Origin: an uncultured Saprospiraceae bacterium
GTDB lineage: Bacteria; Bacteroidota; Bacteroidia; Chitinophagales; Saprospiraceae
Assembly (NCBI GenBank): GCA_938015435.1
Contig: CALLPN010000043.1
Span: 1-64,000 of the forward strand
Length of the DNA stretch: 64,000 nucleotides
Direction: 5' to 3'
The position numbers and the translations under genes were made by a program. A model generated the notes under the pieces. The model was not told where the DNA came from. It ran no database searches and worked only from the letters and a program-made list of their open reading frames with translations. Shown one piece after another: positions 29,228-37,260 of this stretch; position 1 is the first letter of the stretch, and each line of letters begins with the position of its first letter.

Positions 29228-29903
29228 CGTCGTTGTTTTCGAGTTTAGAAATGTTTTCAATAGTTTGATTTACTATAGACGAAATTTCGCTTTCACTTAT
29301 TGATTCATCTGACAACTGATACATTTTGTTAAGTATAGATTCTGGAGATAGGTCTAATTCTATAGCGGACTCTGTATATTCCTCTATGTATATGCTTTTG
29401 TCTTGAGTTACTTCAATGCTTAAAATATCTAATCCAATTTCTACGACATTATGCTTTTGTTGATCGGTTAGAAATACTTCTATAGGAGTAGGATTGTTTT
29501 TTTCATTATATATTTTGGCTCTTTCTCTTCTACTTAAAGGTTTAACTTGTGGCTCATTAAATGCGTAGGAGATAAAGTATTGAATTACTTTACCTACCAT
29601 AGTATTCAACTCTGAGGATTCATACGTTTTCTTTACTAGTTGATTAATTCTTTTTTCATATTTCTTCTCTAACGCTTCTCCTATTTTTTCCTTATCGGCG
29701 AGTGTGGTATATGGCTCTATCTTGTCTAATGGAAGAGTAATTTCTTGCAGGTGTTTTCCATTATTTAAGGTTGTTAATATGTATTTTGAGTTTACTCTTT
29801 TTTTAAATTCGTATATCGTTGGATTGGAAGAAGTGTCATGCTTCCATTTTACTTTTTTACATATCTCAATAATGTCGATTTTGATTTTTTTGTTACTAAG
29901 CAT
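29214..29903 (-). CDS. Hypothetical element protein
   Basis: The 229-aa soluble product has a basic N-terminal half and an acidic helical C-terminal half (from about residue 165), and no recognised domain. It precedes the primase in the same overlapping gene cluster, so a role in replication or its control is possible but is inference only. Confidence 0.7.
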   Translation of the reverse strand: MLSNKKIKIDIIEICKKVKWKHDTSSNPTIYEFKKRVNSKYILTTLNNGKHLQEITLPLDKIEPYTTLADKEKIGEALEKKYEKRINQLVKKTYESSELNTMVGKVIQYFISYAFNEPQVKPLSRRERAKIYNEKNNPTPIEVFLTDQQKHNVVEIGLDILSIEVTQDKSIYIEEYTESAIELDLSPESILNKMYQLSDESISESEISSIVNQTIENISKLENNDDEKI

Positions 29904-29995
29904 AATTGCTAGATTTTAGGCATTAGCTTATCAGGTATCGTAGATACACGATACAGCTAATGAGTGAATGAAATTGTTTGTGAATTAGTAGATCT

Positions 29996-30322
29996 CTATG
30001 AAGCGATCTTTTTGGTGGGTGCGATTAATCCTTTTTCGATCTGATCAATGATCTCTGAGTACTTGTAGAATGATTTACTCATTTTTCCTCCTAGCTTATA
30101 TCGACTTATAAGATTTTTCTTGTGAAGATTGTTAAGAGACGTGTAGCTTAGTCCGAACATAGATTCCATATCCAGATCGTCTAAATACTCTTTGCGTTTG
30201 GGATTAATTTTCTCTTGAATAAGAGCTCTAATGTTACTCATGTCTGATTCGAACATTGTAACTTTTGCTAGTAGGGCTTGAAGCAATTCGTTGTTGCGTA
30301 GTGCAATGTGTTCCATTGTCAT
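29996..30322 (-). CDS. Helix-turn-helix protein, excisionase-like
   Basis: The 108-aa protein has an N-terminal coiled coil followed by a winged HTH (LDMESMFGLSYTSLNNLHKKN, then LISRYKLGGKMSKSFYKYSE), the layout of the DNA-binding excisionase/HTH_17 proteins of Bacteroidota islands. It lies next to inverted repeats (30328-30400) that could be its operators. It may regulate the element and help excision. Confidence 0.78.
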   Translation of the reverse strand: MTMEHIALRNNELLQALLAKVTMFESDMSNIRALIQEKINPKRKEYLDDLDMESMFGLSYTSLNNLHKKNLISRYKLGGKMSKSFYKYSEIIDQIEKGLIAPTKKIAS

Positions 30323-30327
30323 TTATT

Positions 30328-30400
30328 ATGTTTGCAATAATTATATCGTTGCAAACATAGTGCATAATTGTTTGTAATGCAAATAATTGTGCAAACAATT
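30328..30400. promoter_or_regulatory. Two inverted repeats, candidate operators
   Basis: ATGTTTGCAA (30328-30337) and TTGCAAACAT (30349-30358) form a perfect 10-bp inverted repeat, and AATTGTTTG (30366-30374) and CAAACAATT (30392-30400) form a 9-bp one. All four half-sites share the TTTG/CAAA core. They fill the gap between the HTH gene and the integrase-partner gene. Confidence 0.6.
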
Positions 30401-30418
30401 AGACTAAATTGTCATTTA

Positions 30419-31183
30419 TTAAGTAGTCCAGAGGTAAAGATTTGTACAGTAAATAGGCGACAATTCTACTATTTGTCCACCAATTAATAAATCATCTATA
30501 TGAGTATAAATAGTTTTAAAATCATTTGGGTAGGAATTAGCATCATCATTAATAGAAGCTAAAATTTTCTTATAGTTGGATAAGTACTTTTCAGTAGCTT
30601 CCTCAGTAACATCATGAATGTTTCGAATCCAGTCAAGATATCTAATGTTTTTACCATTGCAATGATCATTAATAATCTTATCTAAAATTATTAAGAGCTT
30701 TGATTTAGCTGGAAGGTTTGAAATAAGTCTTTGAAAATCTGATTTAGAAAGTCTTTTTAAATTATCAAGAATGGATGGCCTTTTATTGTCAGAATAGTTG
30801 TAGTGTAGTTGACTAAAATAATGTTGAAAGAGTTTGAGGTAATTATTTAAAGAAATATAAGTACCCAAATCTAAGTAGATTTCATTCATTACATTTTGAG
30901 AGAACGACCATTCAATTCTTGTTAAAGAATTGAGTAAAATGGGCTTTATCCCCACTATTTCAAAATTTTCGTCAATTTCTTCGTTATACCTAATGAAAGA
31001 TATAATATCTTCTTCTAAATCATTGATATATAAATCAGGTAGATCAGTTACTTTTTGTATATCATTTCCAATTGAAAAATTTGTGGTTTTTCTTTTATAA
31101 GTTAAGCGAACATAAGTCGTTGCAAATCCTTCTGAATCAATTCTTTCTGATATAACAACATTAACTTTTTTTTCTTTTTTCAT
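30419..31183 (-). CDS. Integrase-coupled protein of unknown function
   Basis: The 254-aa product begins one base after the integrase stop codon (TGATATG), so the two are translationally coupled. Its first ~40 residues (VNVVISERIDSEGFATTYVRLTYKRKTTNFSIG) look like the three-stranded arm DNA-binding domain of Bacteroidota integrases. No tyrosine-recombinase catalytic residues follow; the remainder is helical. It could bind arm sites and modulate integration or excision; this is inference. Confidence 0.7.
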   Translation of the reverse strand: MKKEKKVNVVISERIDSEGFATTYVRLTYKRKTTNFSIGNDIQKVTDLPDLYINDLEEDIISFIRYNEEIDENFEIVGIKPILLNSLTRIEWSFSQNVMNEIYLDLGTYISLNNYLKLFQHYFSQLHYNYSDNKRPSILDNLKRLSKSDFQRLISNLPAKSKLLIILDKIINDHCNGKNIRYLDWIRNIHDVTEEATEKYLSNYKKILASINDDANSYPNDFKTIYTHIDDLLIGGQIVELSPIYCTNLYLWTT

Positions 31184-31184
31184 A

Positions 31185-32405
31185 TCACCAATTTACGTTG
31201 TCTAATCCTTCAGATATCATCTTTTCATTAAGATGCACATATTTCATAGTAGTTGATATTTTACTGTGCTGCATAAGTGCTTGTAGTATATGATGAGGAA
31301 TTCTATTCGCCATATATGTACCAAATGTATGCCTACCTACATGCGTAGTCAATACTTTGTTTAATACAGCTCTTTTGCCTATTATTTTGAGCTGCTTATT
31401 GCTTGCCTGATTCGTCACGTTCCCAAAGATAGGCTTTGATCTGTATTGTTGACCATATAAGTCTTTCAATAACTTTTCGTAGCGTAGTATCATGCTATTA
31501 GGCTTAGATATTCCAGTATCATCTATAAAGAGTTTTGATATAGGGACGGTAATATACTTACTCGTTTTATTGGATCTAGTACGTAGGTAATATTCACCGT
31601 CTTTCTTATCGAACATGCTCAAAGTAAGTTCCTTATTACTTTCATTTCTTAGCGCAGTCCAGCAGCTAAATAGAAAAGCATCTCTGTAGATCTCCAGATA
31701 CATCTCCTCCGGTTTGAATTTTAGATCCTCTATCTTCTTTACTTCCTCCATAGTAAGGTAAGTTCTAGGTTTAGCCTGCCCATGCTTTACTTTGAATTTC
31801 AGATATGGATTACCATTTGGTAGCGTTACATCTTTGCGTAAAGCTTGATTGATAAAGTACTTGATATTCTTGTGATTCTTAGCTCTCGATGTTGCTCCTA
31901 CACTTTTCATAGCTAGATATCCTTCAAAACCCTCTATCGTTCTGAATGTGAGATCTGAGAAGTATAATTGACTCTTATATTCCTTGAGATGCGATAGGGT
32001 AGTGTTATAGGTGACTATTGTGCTTTTGGCCTTAGTTCTTTTGCTAATTTCTATTTCGGATTCCACGAACTCAAAGAACGAGTTATAATTAGATCCTGCA
32101 TCCCTTTCGAGATCTTCGAGCTCACATCGCCCTAATCGATTCATGATCGTCATAGCTTTCTCCTGGTACTGTTGCATCAGTTTCAGTAGTCTGATATTAT
32201 ACCTGGCTTCTAGCTCATGATTGATTACACGATTATTGGAGCTATCCCATTGCTCTGGAGATACATAGATCTCAGTAGATATGTATTTGTGTTTAGTATT
32301 GCGCTTAGAGTTGGGCTTATATGCTACCAGTTGTATCACAGCTTCGCCATGTTTATTGAGTTTGCGCTTCTTGTTATGTACAAGAGAAAATCTTATTGGT
32401 TTCAT
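31185..32405 (-). CDS. Tyrosine site-specific integrase
   Basis: The 406-aa protein has an arm-type DNA-binding N-domain (residues 1-90), a SAM-like core-binding domain (about 105-200) and a catalytic domain. The catalytic residues appear as TALRNES (first Arg, about 248), HVGRHTF (His-x-x-Arg, about 355) and QHSKISTTMKYVHL (His and the nucleophile Tyr near 388). It lies 166 bases from the 3' end of the intact tRNA-Asp and reads away from it, as expected for a tRNA-targeting integrase. Confidence 0.95.
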   Translation of the reverse strand: MKPIRFSLVHNKKRKLNKHGEAVIQLVAYKPNSKRNTKHKYISTEIYVSPEQWDSSNNRVINHELEARYNIRLLKLMQQYQEKAMTIMNRLGRCELEDLERDAGSNYNSFFEFVESEIEISKRTKAKSTIVTYNTTLSHLKEYKSQLYFSDLTFRTIEGFEGYLAMKSVGATSRAKNHKNIKYFINQALRKDVTLPNGNPYLKFKVKHGQAKPRTYLTMEEVKKIEDLKFKPEEMYLEIYRDAFLFSCWTALRNESNKELTLSMFDKKDGEYYLRTRSNKTSKYITVPISKLFIDDTGISKPNSMILRYEKLLKDLYGQQYRSKPIFGNVTNQASNKQLKIIGKRAVLNKVLTTHVGRHTFGTYMANRIPHHILQALMQHSKISTTMKYVHLNEKMISEGLDNVNW

Positions 32406-32533
32406 AGTTAGTACTTTGTCAAAAGACGGTACAACAACTAGTACACCACAAAAACGAATTAATACAAGTAATTACGAATTGATTCAAAACCCTACTAATG
32501 AATAACTCGTTATTTATCAACTACTTATAACAG

Positions 32534-32569
32534 AAAGAGGAAAAAGCAAACTATTGCTTTCTCCTCTTT
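32534..32569 (-). terminator. Island-supplied terminator of tRNA-Asp
   Basis: A 15-bp stem (32534-32548 with 32555-32569) has one position that pairs as G-U only in the minus-strand RNA, fitting transcription from the tRNA. The loop is 6 nt. Confidence 0.7.
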
Positions 32570-32582
32570 GCGGTCTGGACGG
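32567..32582. repeat. Proximal attachment site in the tRNA-Asp 3' end
   Basis: It is identical over 16 bp to 21639-21654 and covers the acceptor-stem 3' strand of the tRNA. The integrase gene and this site are on the same side, so the tRNA remains intact after integration. Confidence 0.85.
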
Positions 32583-32644
32583 GACTCGAACCCGCGACCC
32601 CCTGCGTGACAGGCAGGTATTCTAACCAGCTGAACTACCAGACC
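32571..32644 (-). tRNA. tRNA-Asp (GUC)
   Basis: The 74-base cloverleaf has acceptor stem GGTCTGG/CCAGACC, D-arm GTTCAGCTGGTTAGA, and anticodon stem-loop CTGCCTGTCACGCAG with anticodon GTC at 32608-32610 (complement). The T-arm is GCGGGTTCGAGTCCCGT. CCA is not encoded. It is the integration site of the island. Confidence 0.97.
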
Positions 32645-32663
32645 ATTGCTGTTGTTAGCGATG

Positions 32664-32694
32664 CAAAAGTAATATCATTTTTCATTTTTGCAAA
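32664..32694 (-). promoter_or_regulatory. Canonical Bacteroidota promoter for tRNA-Asp
   Basis: On the minus strand TTTG (32691-32694) and TACTTTTG (32664-32671) are separated by exactly 19 bases, matching TTTG-N19-TAnnTTTG. The tRNA begins about 20 bases downstream. Confidence 0.8.
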
Positions 32695-32813
32695 CATCTA
32701 AGAGATAAAAAACACAATTAATTTCAAGTGATAAATTAAGTGATTGACATTCAAGTGTATAGAGGATAAGGTTTTTCTAATCATTACTTAATTACTGTGA
32801 TTAAGCGCACTTA

Positions 32814-33842
32814 TCAGTCATGAATACTGCCTTTTCTTTCCCTTAGATACCCACCTAATCGCTTAGAAAAGATTGATCTGATCTCCGCGATGACGGATAT
32901 AGCTATTTCTTCTGGTGTATTAGCTCCAATATCAAGTCCCATCGGCGCATAAATGTTGTCTGGAGCTATGGAATGGTTTTCTGAGCGCAACTCTTCCACT
33001 ATCTGATTGCTTCGCTTCTTTGGACCTAATATGCCTACATAACTAAGATTGTGCTTTTGGATCTTCTGGAGGTTATGTTTATCGGTCTTGTAGTCATGTG
33101 ACATAAGCAACGCCACTGAGTAATTATCCAAATGTTCAATATTCGTTTCTATAGGTATAACTTGATCTGTTACTTCAAAAATCGATTTTGAGACTTTGAG
33201 GGGATTGGCTACAACATGGACATTCCAACCGACTTCTTTAGCTAGTTTGCTCAATGGGATGACGTCATAATTTTTGCCAAATATGTATAGAGATAGGGTA
33301 GGCGGCAAGAATTCAATGAAATGACCACCATCAATTTGGGTCATGATTGATCGCCCCAGAGATTTTACATTCTCTATTTGGTCAGTCAATAGATCTAAGC
33401 CTTCGTTGGTAAAAGTACAATCGGTGACTGCTCCTGTTAATAAGTTCGTTATCAATATGCTGGGATACCTTCTTTGAATTACCTCTTTGAGCTGATTGAT
33501 ACTCGGATTATCTCTTTCACTAAGCGGTGTGATCAGTACATCTATCAAGCCATTACATCCTAAGCCGACACCAAACTGACTCGGGTCGCCATCTCTAGTG
33601 TCGTAAGTGACTTTTACGGGTTTGTTATGAATGATGGCGTGCTTAGCTTTCTTTAGCGTATCGCCTTCTAGGCATCCACCGCTGATTCCTCCAATCCAAT
33701 TACCATCTTCCGTAATCAGCATTCTTGCTCCTGATCGTCTGTAAGAAGATTGTTCTACGTTGACCACTGTTGCCATGGCCATTTTTAAACCTTGGGATTT
33801 GTAATCTTCGTATTTAGCTATAATGGATTTTATTTCTTTCAT
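32814..33842 (-). CDS. XdhC/CoxI family protein
   Basis: XdhC-family proteins bind and insert sulfurated molybdenum cofactor into xanthine-dehydrogenase-type enzymes. From the ATG at 33842 the protein is 342 aa, starting MKEIKSIIAKYEDYKSQGLK. It has the N-terminal XdhC_CoxI motif (SSYRRSGARMLI, GGISGGCLEGD) and a C-terminal Rossmann-like half (LLMSHDYKTDKHNL, YVGILGPKKRSNQI, DIGANTPEEIAISVIAEI). In-frame ATGs up to 33977 exist, but the first 45 residues are unlike the family and overlap the neighbour. No molybdenum hydroxylase gene is in the window. Confidence 0.88.
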   Translation of the reverse strand: MKEIKSIIAKYEDYKSQGLKMAMATVVNVEQSSYRRSGARMLITEDGNWIGGISGGCLEGDTLKKAKHAIIHNKPVKVTYDTRDGDPSQFGVGLGCNGLIDVLITPLSERDNPSINQLKEVIQRRYPSILITNLLTGAVTDCTFTNEGLDLLTDQIENVKSLGRSIMTQIDGGHFIEFLPPTLSLYIFGKNYDVIPLSKLAKEVGWNVHVVANPLKVSKSIFEVTDQVIPIETNIEHLDNYSVALLMSHDYKTDKHNLQKIQKHNLSYVGILGPKKRSNQIVEELRSENHSIAPDNIYAPMGLDIGANTPEEIAISVIAEIRSIFSKRLGGYLRERKGSIHD

Positions 33843-33955
33843 CGAACCACTAATGTAGTGATAATGGATTGAAGGTATTAGCTCTAGATTGAGCTTTAGC
33901 TTATGCTCTTTCCAAGGCTGGATGTCTCGATGTTTTTCCATCAAGACCTCTCCCA

Positions 33956-35401
33956 TCATTCTACACCTCCCCAGCACATATACTTGATGTTGAGATATTC
34001 ATCAATACCATATTTAGATCCTTCTCTACCAAATCCACTTTCTTTTACTCCGCCAAACGGTGCCGCGACAGTAGACATTACTCCTGTATTGATACCTACC
34101 ATTCCAAATTCTAGTGCTTCAGCAACTCTCCAAATCAATGCATAGTCACGGCCGTAGAAATAAGAAGCAAGACCATAATTCGTATTGTTGGCCATCTCGA
34201 TTACATCAGATTCGGAATCAAACTTGTATATCGCTGCAATTGGTCCAAATATTTCAGACGAAAATATATCCATCTGAGAATCTAAATCGCAAATGACAGT
34301 TGGCTCTAAGAATAACCCTTCTTTACGTTGACCACCAGTGATTATTGTAGCGCCTTTACTCGTGGCATCCTTGAGTAGGTTTATATCTTTAGTGACGGCA
34401 TCTTCATTAATCATGGGACCTATTTGGATACCTTCTTCTAATCCGTAACCCGTTTTTATTGATTTTACCTTAGCTGTGAATTTTTCGACAAATTCGTCAT
34501 GGATAGATTCATGCAGAAATATTCTATTAGTACAAACACAGGTCTGTCCACCATTTCTAAATTTTGAAGCGAAACAACCTTCAACGGCAGCATCGATATC
34601 TGCATCTGCAAATACAATGAAAGGTGCGTTGCCTCCAAGTTCTAATGTTACTTTTTTGACTTGGTCTGCAGATTGCTTGAGTATTAATTTTCCTACTCTT
34701 GTCGATCCAGTAAATGATATTTTTTTAACCTTAGAATTTGAAGTCAATGTTTCTCCAATTTCTTGAGCATTATTGCTAGGAAGTATATTAATCACACCTT
34801 TAGGGAAACCTGCTCTATCTGCCAATTCGGCTAATGCTAGTGCGGATAATGGAGTATACTCTGATGGCTTTACTATGACGGTACATCCAGCGGCTAATGC
34901 AGGAGCGATCTTTCGAGTAATCATCGCACTTGGAAAATTCCATGGTGTGATGGCACCGACAATTCCAACGGGTTGCTTGATTACTGTAATTCTATTTTTT
35001 TTACTTTGCCCTGGGATTACATCTCCATATACACGCTTCGCTTCTTCAGCAAACCATTCTATATATGACGCTCCATATTTGATTTCTCCGATCGCTTCAG
35101 GCAATGGTTTGCCTTGTTCGACAGTAAGGATATGTGCTAGGTCTTTTACATTTTCAATAATGAGCTTGTACCAGTTCTGTAAAATTCTACTTCGCTTGTT
35201 AGCCGTGTATGTACTCCAGATTTTGAATGCTTTATCTGCAGCTGAAATAGCTAAGTCTGTATCTGCTTGTGTGCAATCAGACACTTGGGCAATCTCTTCA
35301 TTATTGAATGGATTGTAAACAGAAAAAGAAGTTTCCTTTTTGATCCATTCTCCATTTATATAAGCTTCACTTTTGAGTAGTGATTGATCTTTTATTTTCA
35401 T
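33956..35401 (-). CDS. gabD: Succinate-semialdehyde dehydrogenase-type aldehyde dehydrogenase
   Basis: The 481-aa NAD(P)-dependent aldehyde dehydrogenase has the GabD-type active site. KISFTGSTRVGK is the cofactor loop, TLELGGNAPFIVF carries the general-base Glu, and GGQTCVCTNR holds the catalytic Cys with a second Cys two residues later. The C-terminal end also resembles GabD. It most likely oxidises succinate semialdehyde; other short semialdehydes remain possible given the meta-cleavage genes upstream. ATGs at 35401 and 35410 are both possible. Confidence 0.85.
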   Translation of the reverse strand: MKIKDQSLLKSEAYINGEWIKKETSFSVYNPFNNEEIAQVSDCTQADTDLAISAADKAFKIWSTYTANKRSRILQNWYKLIIENVKDLAHILTVEQGKPLPEAIGEIKYGASYIEWFAEEAKRVYGDVIPGQSKKNRITVIKQPVGIVGAITPWNFPSAMITRKIAPALAAGCTVIVKPSEYTPLSALALAELADRAGFPKGVINILPSNNAQEIGETLTSNSKVKKISFTGSTRVGKLILKQSADQVKKVTLELGGNAPFIVFADADIDAAVEGCFASKFRNGGQTCVCTNRIFLHESIHDEFVEKFTAKVKSIKTGYGLEEGIQIGPMINEDAVTKDINLLKDATSKGATIITGGQRKEGLFLEPTVICDLDSQMDIFSSEIFGPIAAIYKFDSESDVIEMANNTNYGLASYFYGRDYALIWRVAEALEFGMVGINTGVMSTVAAPFGGVKESGFGREGSKYGIDEYLNIKYMCWGGVE

Positions 35402-35410
35402 ATACGGCAT

Positions 35411-35696
35411 TTATTTTGAATGCTGCCCAAATGTTTTTATCACCGAGATAAGTCTCAGTATTACTACAGACGAACAAGCATTTTAACGGAGTTAATTAGA
35501 ATCTTCGGAGTGAGACCAGCAGCGGCTTGCGCAGACCAGCAGCGGCTTGCTCAGCAAACGCGCGAAGTCGGAGTGAGAATGTGGCTTTCGTAGAAAACAC
35601 ATGGACTCCGAAACACATCGACTCGGAAGAAAATTAAACTCTGATTATTTTGAATTCAATAATTAAAACTCACTTATATCGATAAATGTTTCCTAA
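35411..35696. repeat. Intergenic region with 20-bp tandem duplication
   Basis: Two adjacent copies of a 20-bp unit (AGACCAGCAGCGGCTTGCGC, second copy ending CTC) lie at 35513-35532 and 35533-35552. The surrounding stretch up to 35620 is more GC-rich than the chromosome and repeats CGGAGTGAGA on both sides. No gene or terminator is clear in this 286-base gap. Confidence 0.6.
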
Positions 35697-36713
35697 TCAG
35701 CTTTTATTCTTAGCCAACATATCTAACGCCACATCTACAATCATATCTTCTTGTCCGCCGACCATATTTCTTTTACCTAGTTCTTCCAGTATTGCTCTTG
35801 TATCAAGACCATATTTCTTAGCCGCTCTTTCGGAGTGAAGTAAAAAACTAGAATATACACCAGCATAACCTAGTGAAAGTGTCTCACGATCTACTCTCAC
35901 TGGTCTCTCTTGTAATGGTCTGATCATATCGTCTGCTGCATCCATTAATTTATATACATCAGAATTGTGCTTGACACCCATTTTATTGATGACTGCGATC
36001 AATACTTCCAGAGGTGCATTTCCTGCTCCAGCACCCATGCCTGCCAATGAAGCATCGAGCCTTGTGGCTCCGTGTTGCATGGCTACTACTGTATTAGCTA
36101 CGCCCAGGGATAGATTATGATGACAATGAATACCAATCTCAGTTTCCTCCTTCAATACATCTTTAAATGCCTTTATTCTATCTACTACACCATCCATAAG
36201 TAATGCTCCGGCAGAGTCAGTTACATATACGCAATCCGCTCCAGCATCTTCCATTATTTTGGCTTGCTCTGCGAGTTGCTTAGGTTCGTTCATATGAGAC
36301 ATCATGAGGAAACCTCCCACATCCATCCCTAGATCTTTGGCTGCAGCAATATGCTGAGGAGCAATATCTGCCTCTGTACAATGGGTAGCAATCCTAACCG
36401 ACTGGACACCAAGATCACGTGCTTTTTTTAGATCGTGAATAGTGGCGATCCCTGGCAAGATAAGGGTAGTCAATTTTGCATGTGTCAGTACGTCACTTAT
36501 TCCTTCTAACCAATCCCAATCTGTATGCGCACCAAATCCATAATTGAAACTTCCACCAGCGAGTCCATCTCCGTATGAGATTTCGATGGCATCTACTCCA
36601 GCTTGATCGAGAGCTATTGCTATTTCTCTTATTTTCTCTTTAGAATATTGATGACGAATGGCGTGCATACCATCTCTTAAGGTTACATCGACTATTTTGA
36701 TATTATTTTTCAT
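35697..36713 (-). CDS. mhpE: 4-hydroxy-2-oxovalerate aldolase
   Basis: This 338-aa DmpG/MhpE-type aldolase splits 4-hydroxy-2-oxovalerate to pyruvate and acetaldehyde. The TIM-barrel start [15 protein letters not shown] carries the catalytic Arg and metal Asp and the catalytic His. The metal motif [15 protein letters not shown] is intact, and the C-terminal communication domain (about 275-338) ends normally. It would channel acetaldehyde to the acetaldehyde dehydrogenase encoded upstream, from which it is separated by the element at 36733-37258. Confidence 0.94.
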   Translation of the reverse strand: MKNNIKIVDVTLRDGMHAIRHQYSKEKIREIAIALDQAGVDAIEISYGDGLAGGSFNYGFGAHTDWDWLEGISDVLTHAKLTTLILPGIATIHDLKKARDLGVQSVRIATHCTEADIAPQHIAAAKDLGMDVGGFLMMSHMNEPKQLAEQAKIMEDAGADCVYVTDSAGALLMDGVVDRIKAFKDVLKEETEIGIHCHHNLSLGVANTVVAMQHGATRLDASLAGMGAGAGNAPLEVLIAVINKMGVKHNSDVYKLMDAADDMIRPLQERPVRVDRETLSLGYAGVYSSFLLHSERAAKKYGLDTRAILEELGKRNMVGGQEDMIVDVALDMLAKNKS

Positions 36714-36732
36714 AGTTGGAGAGAATTAATTT

Positions 36733-37258
36733 AAATTCCAAATTTTAAAATTCCAAATTCCAAACCTATTACATGGCTCGAGCATGGATTAATTTGATCA
36801 TTCGTTATTTTAGTTTATTGATTATTGCAGATAATATTCTTTGTAATTGTTCTGCTTCATCAATTAGATATTCATTTTCGATAAATATCTCTGCTTTTAA
36901 GTCATTACTCCCTTCGATTACTATTTAACCAATAGACAGTTTCTTTTGCTTCTTTTCTTGCAATTTTCATTCGATAGCTAAGATCTTTAAGTCCTAATTT
37001 TTCATTCGCTTCGATATAGTTAGCACCTATAGACCCAGATGACCTTATTACTTGCTTTCCATCTTCAAAATTAGCAGTCACCTTAGGAAGTCGCGCTATA
37101 AAGCGTCTAACTCTAATAGCAAATGCTAAAGTCCTTTTTCCAAATTTTGCATTCTTATTATTTTTGTATTTAATAATTCCAATGTACAAACCAATTTCAA
37201 TACACTTTTGAACAAGAAACAGGTTTGGAATTTGGAATTTTATTTTCCTTTGGAATTT
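36733..37258. mobile_element. IVS-like element: inverted repeats around a four-helix-bundle ORF
   Basis: A perfect 22-bp inverted repeat (36746-36767 and 37221-37242) plus an outer 10-bp extension (36733-36742 and 37249-37258) encloses the whole region. It exactly fills the space between the acetaldehyde dehydrogenase stop and the aldolase start. Inside is the frameshifted ORF described separately. The RNA would form a long stem like those of 23S rRNA intervening sequences. Confidence 0.72.
36805..37189 (-). pseudogene. Four-helix-bundle (23S rRNA-IVP/S23-type) protein, frameshifted
   Basis: The first frame gives 94 residues (36905-37189) with clear family signature: ARLPKVTANFEDGKQVIRSS, GSIGANYIEANEKLG and RMKIARKEAKETVYWLN. 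It stops at 36905 after SNRRE. A single-base shift near 36908-36914 restores the missing last helix (DLKAEIFIENEYLIDEAEQL ... down to a TAA at 36805-36807). Full length would be about 127 aa, the family norm. The product is an orphan structural protein of IVS elements; its biochemical role is not settled. A sequencing error or programmed shift in the GGG run cannot be excluded. Confidence 0.8.
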
Positions 37259-37260
37259 CT

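Larger units (their letters stand above)
21639..32582. mobile_element. Integrative element (about 10.9 kb) in tRNA-Asp
   Basis: The element is bounded by a 16-bp direct repeat of the tRNA-Asp 3' end. A tyrosine integrase lies right beside the intact tRNA and reads away from it. All convincing genes read on the minus strand. Modules from the integrase end are: integrase and coupled partner, operator-like palindromes, HTH protein, two hypothetical proteins, primase-helicase, TGASTCA array, zinc-finger protein, small hypotheticals, CoiA-like nuclease, second iteron set and a three-gene cassette. The element carries its own hairpin beside the tRNA (32534-32569), replacing the displaced terminator. 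No relaxase, conjugation, capsid or terminase gene is visible, so it is a small island of mobilizable or satellite type. Confidence 0.85.

Noticed and set aside
21639-32582. Integrative conjugative element or complete prophage
   Set aside because: No relaxase, coupling protein, type IV secretion, capsid, portal or terminase gene could be recognised.
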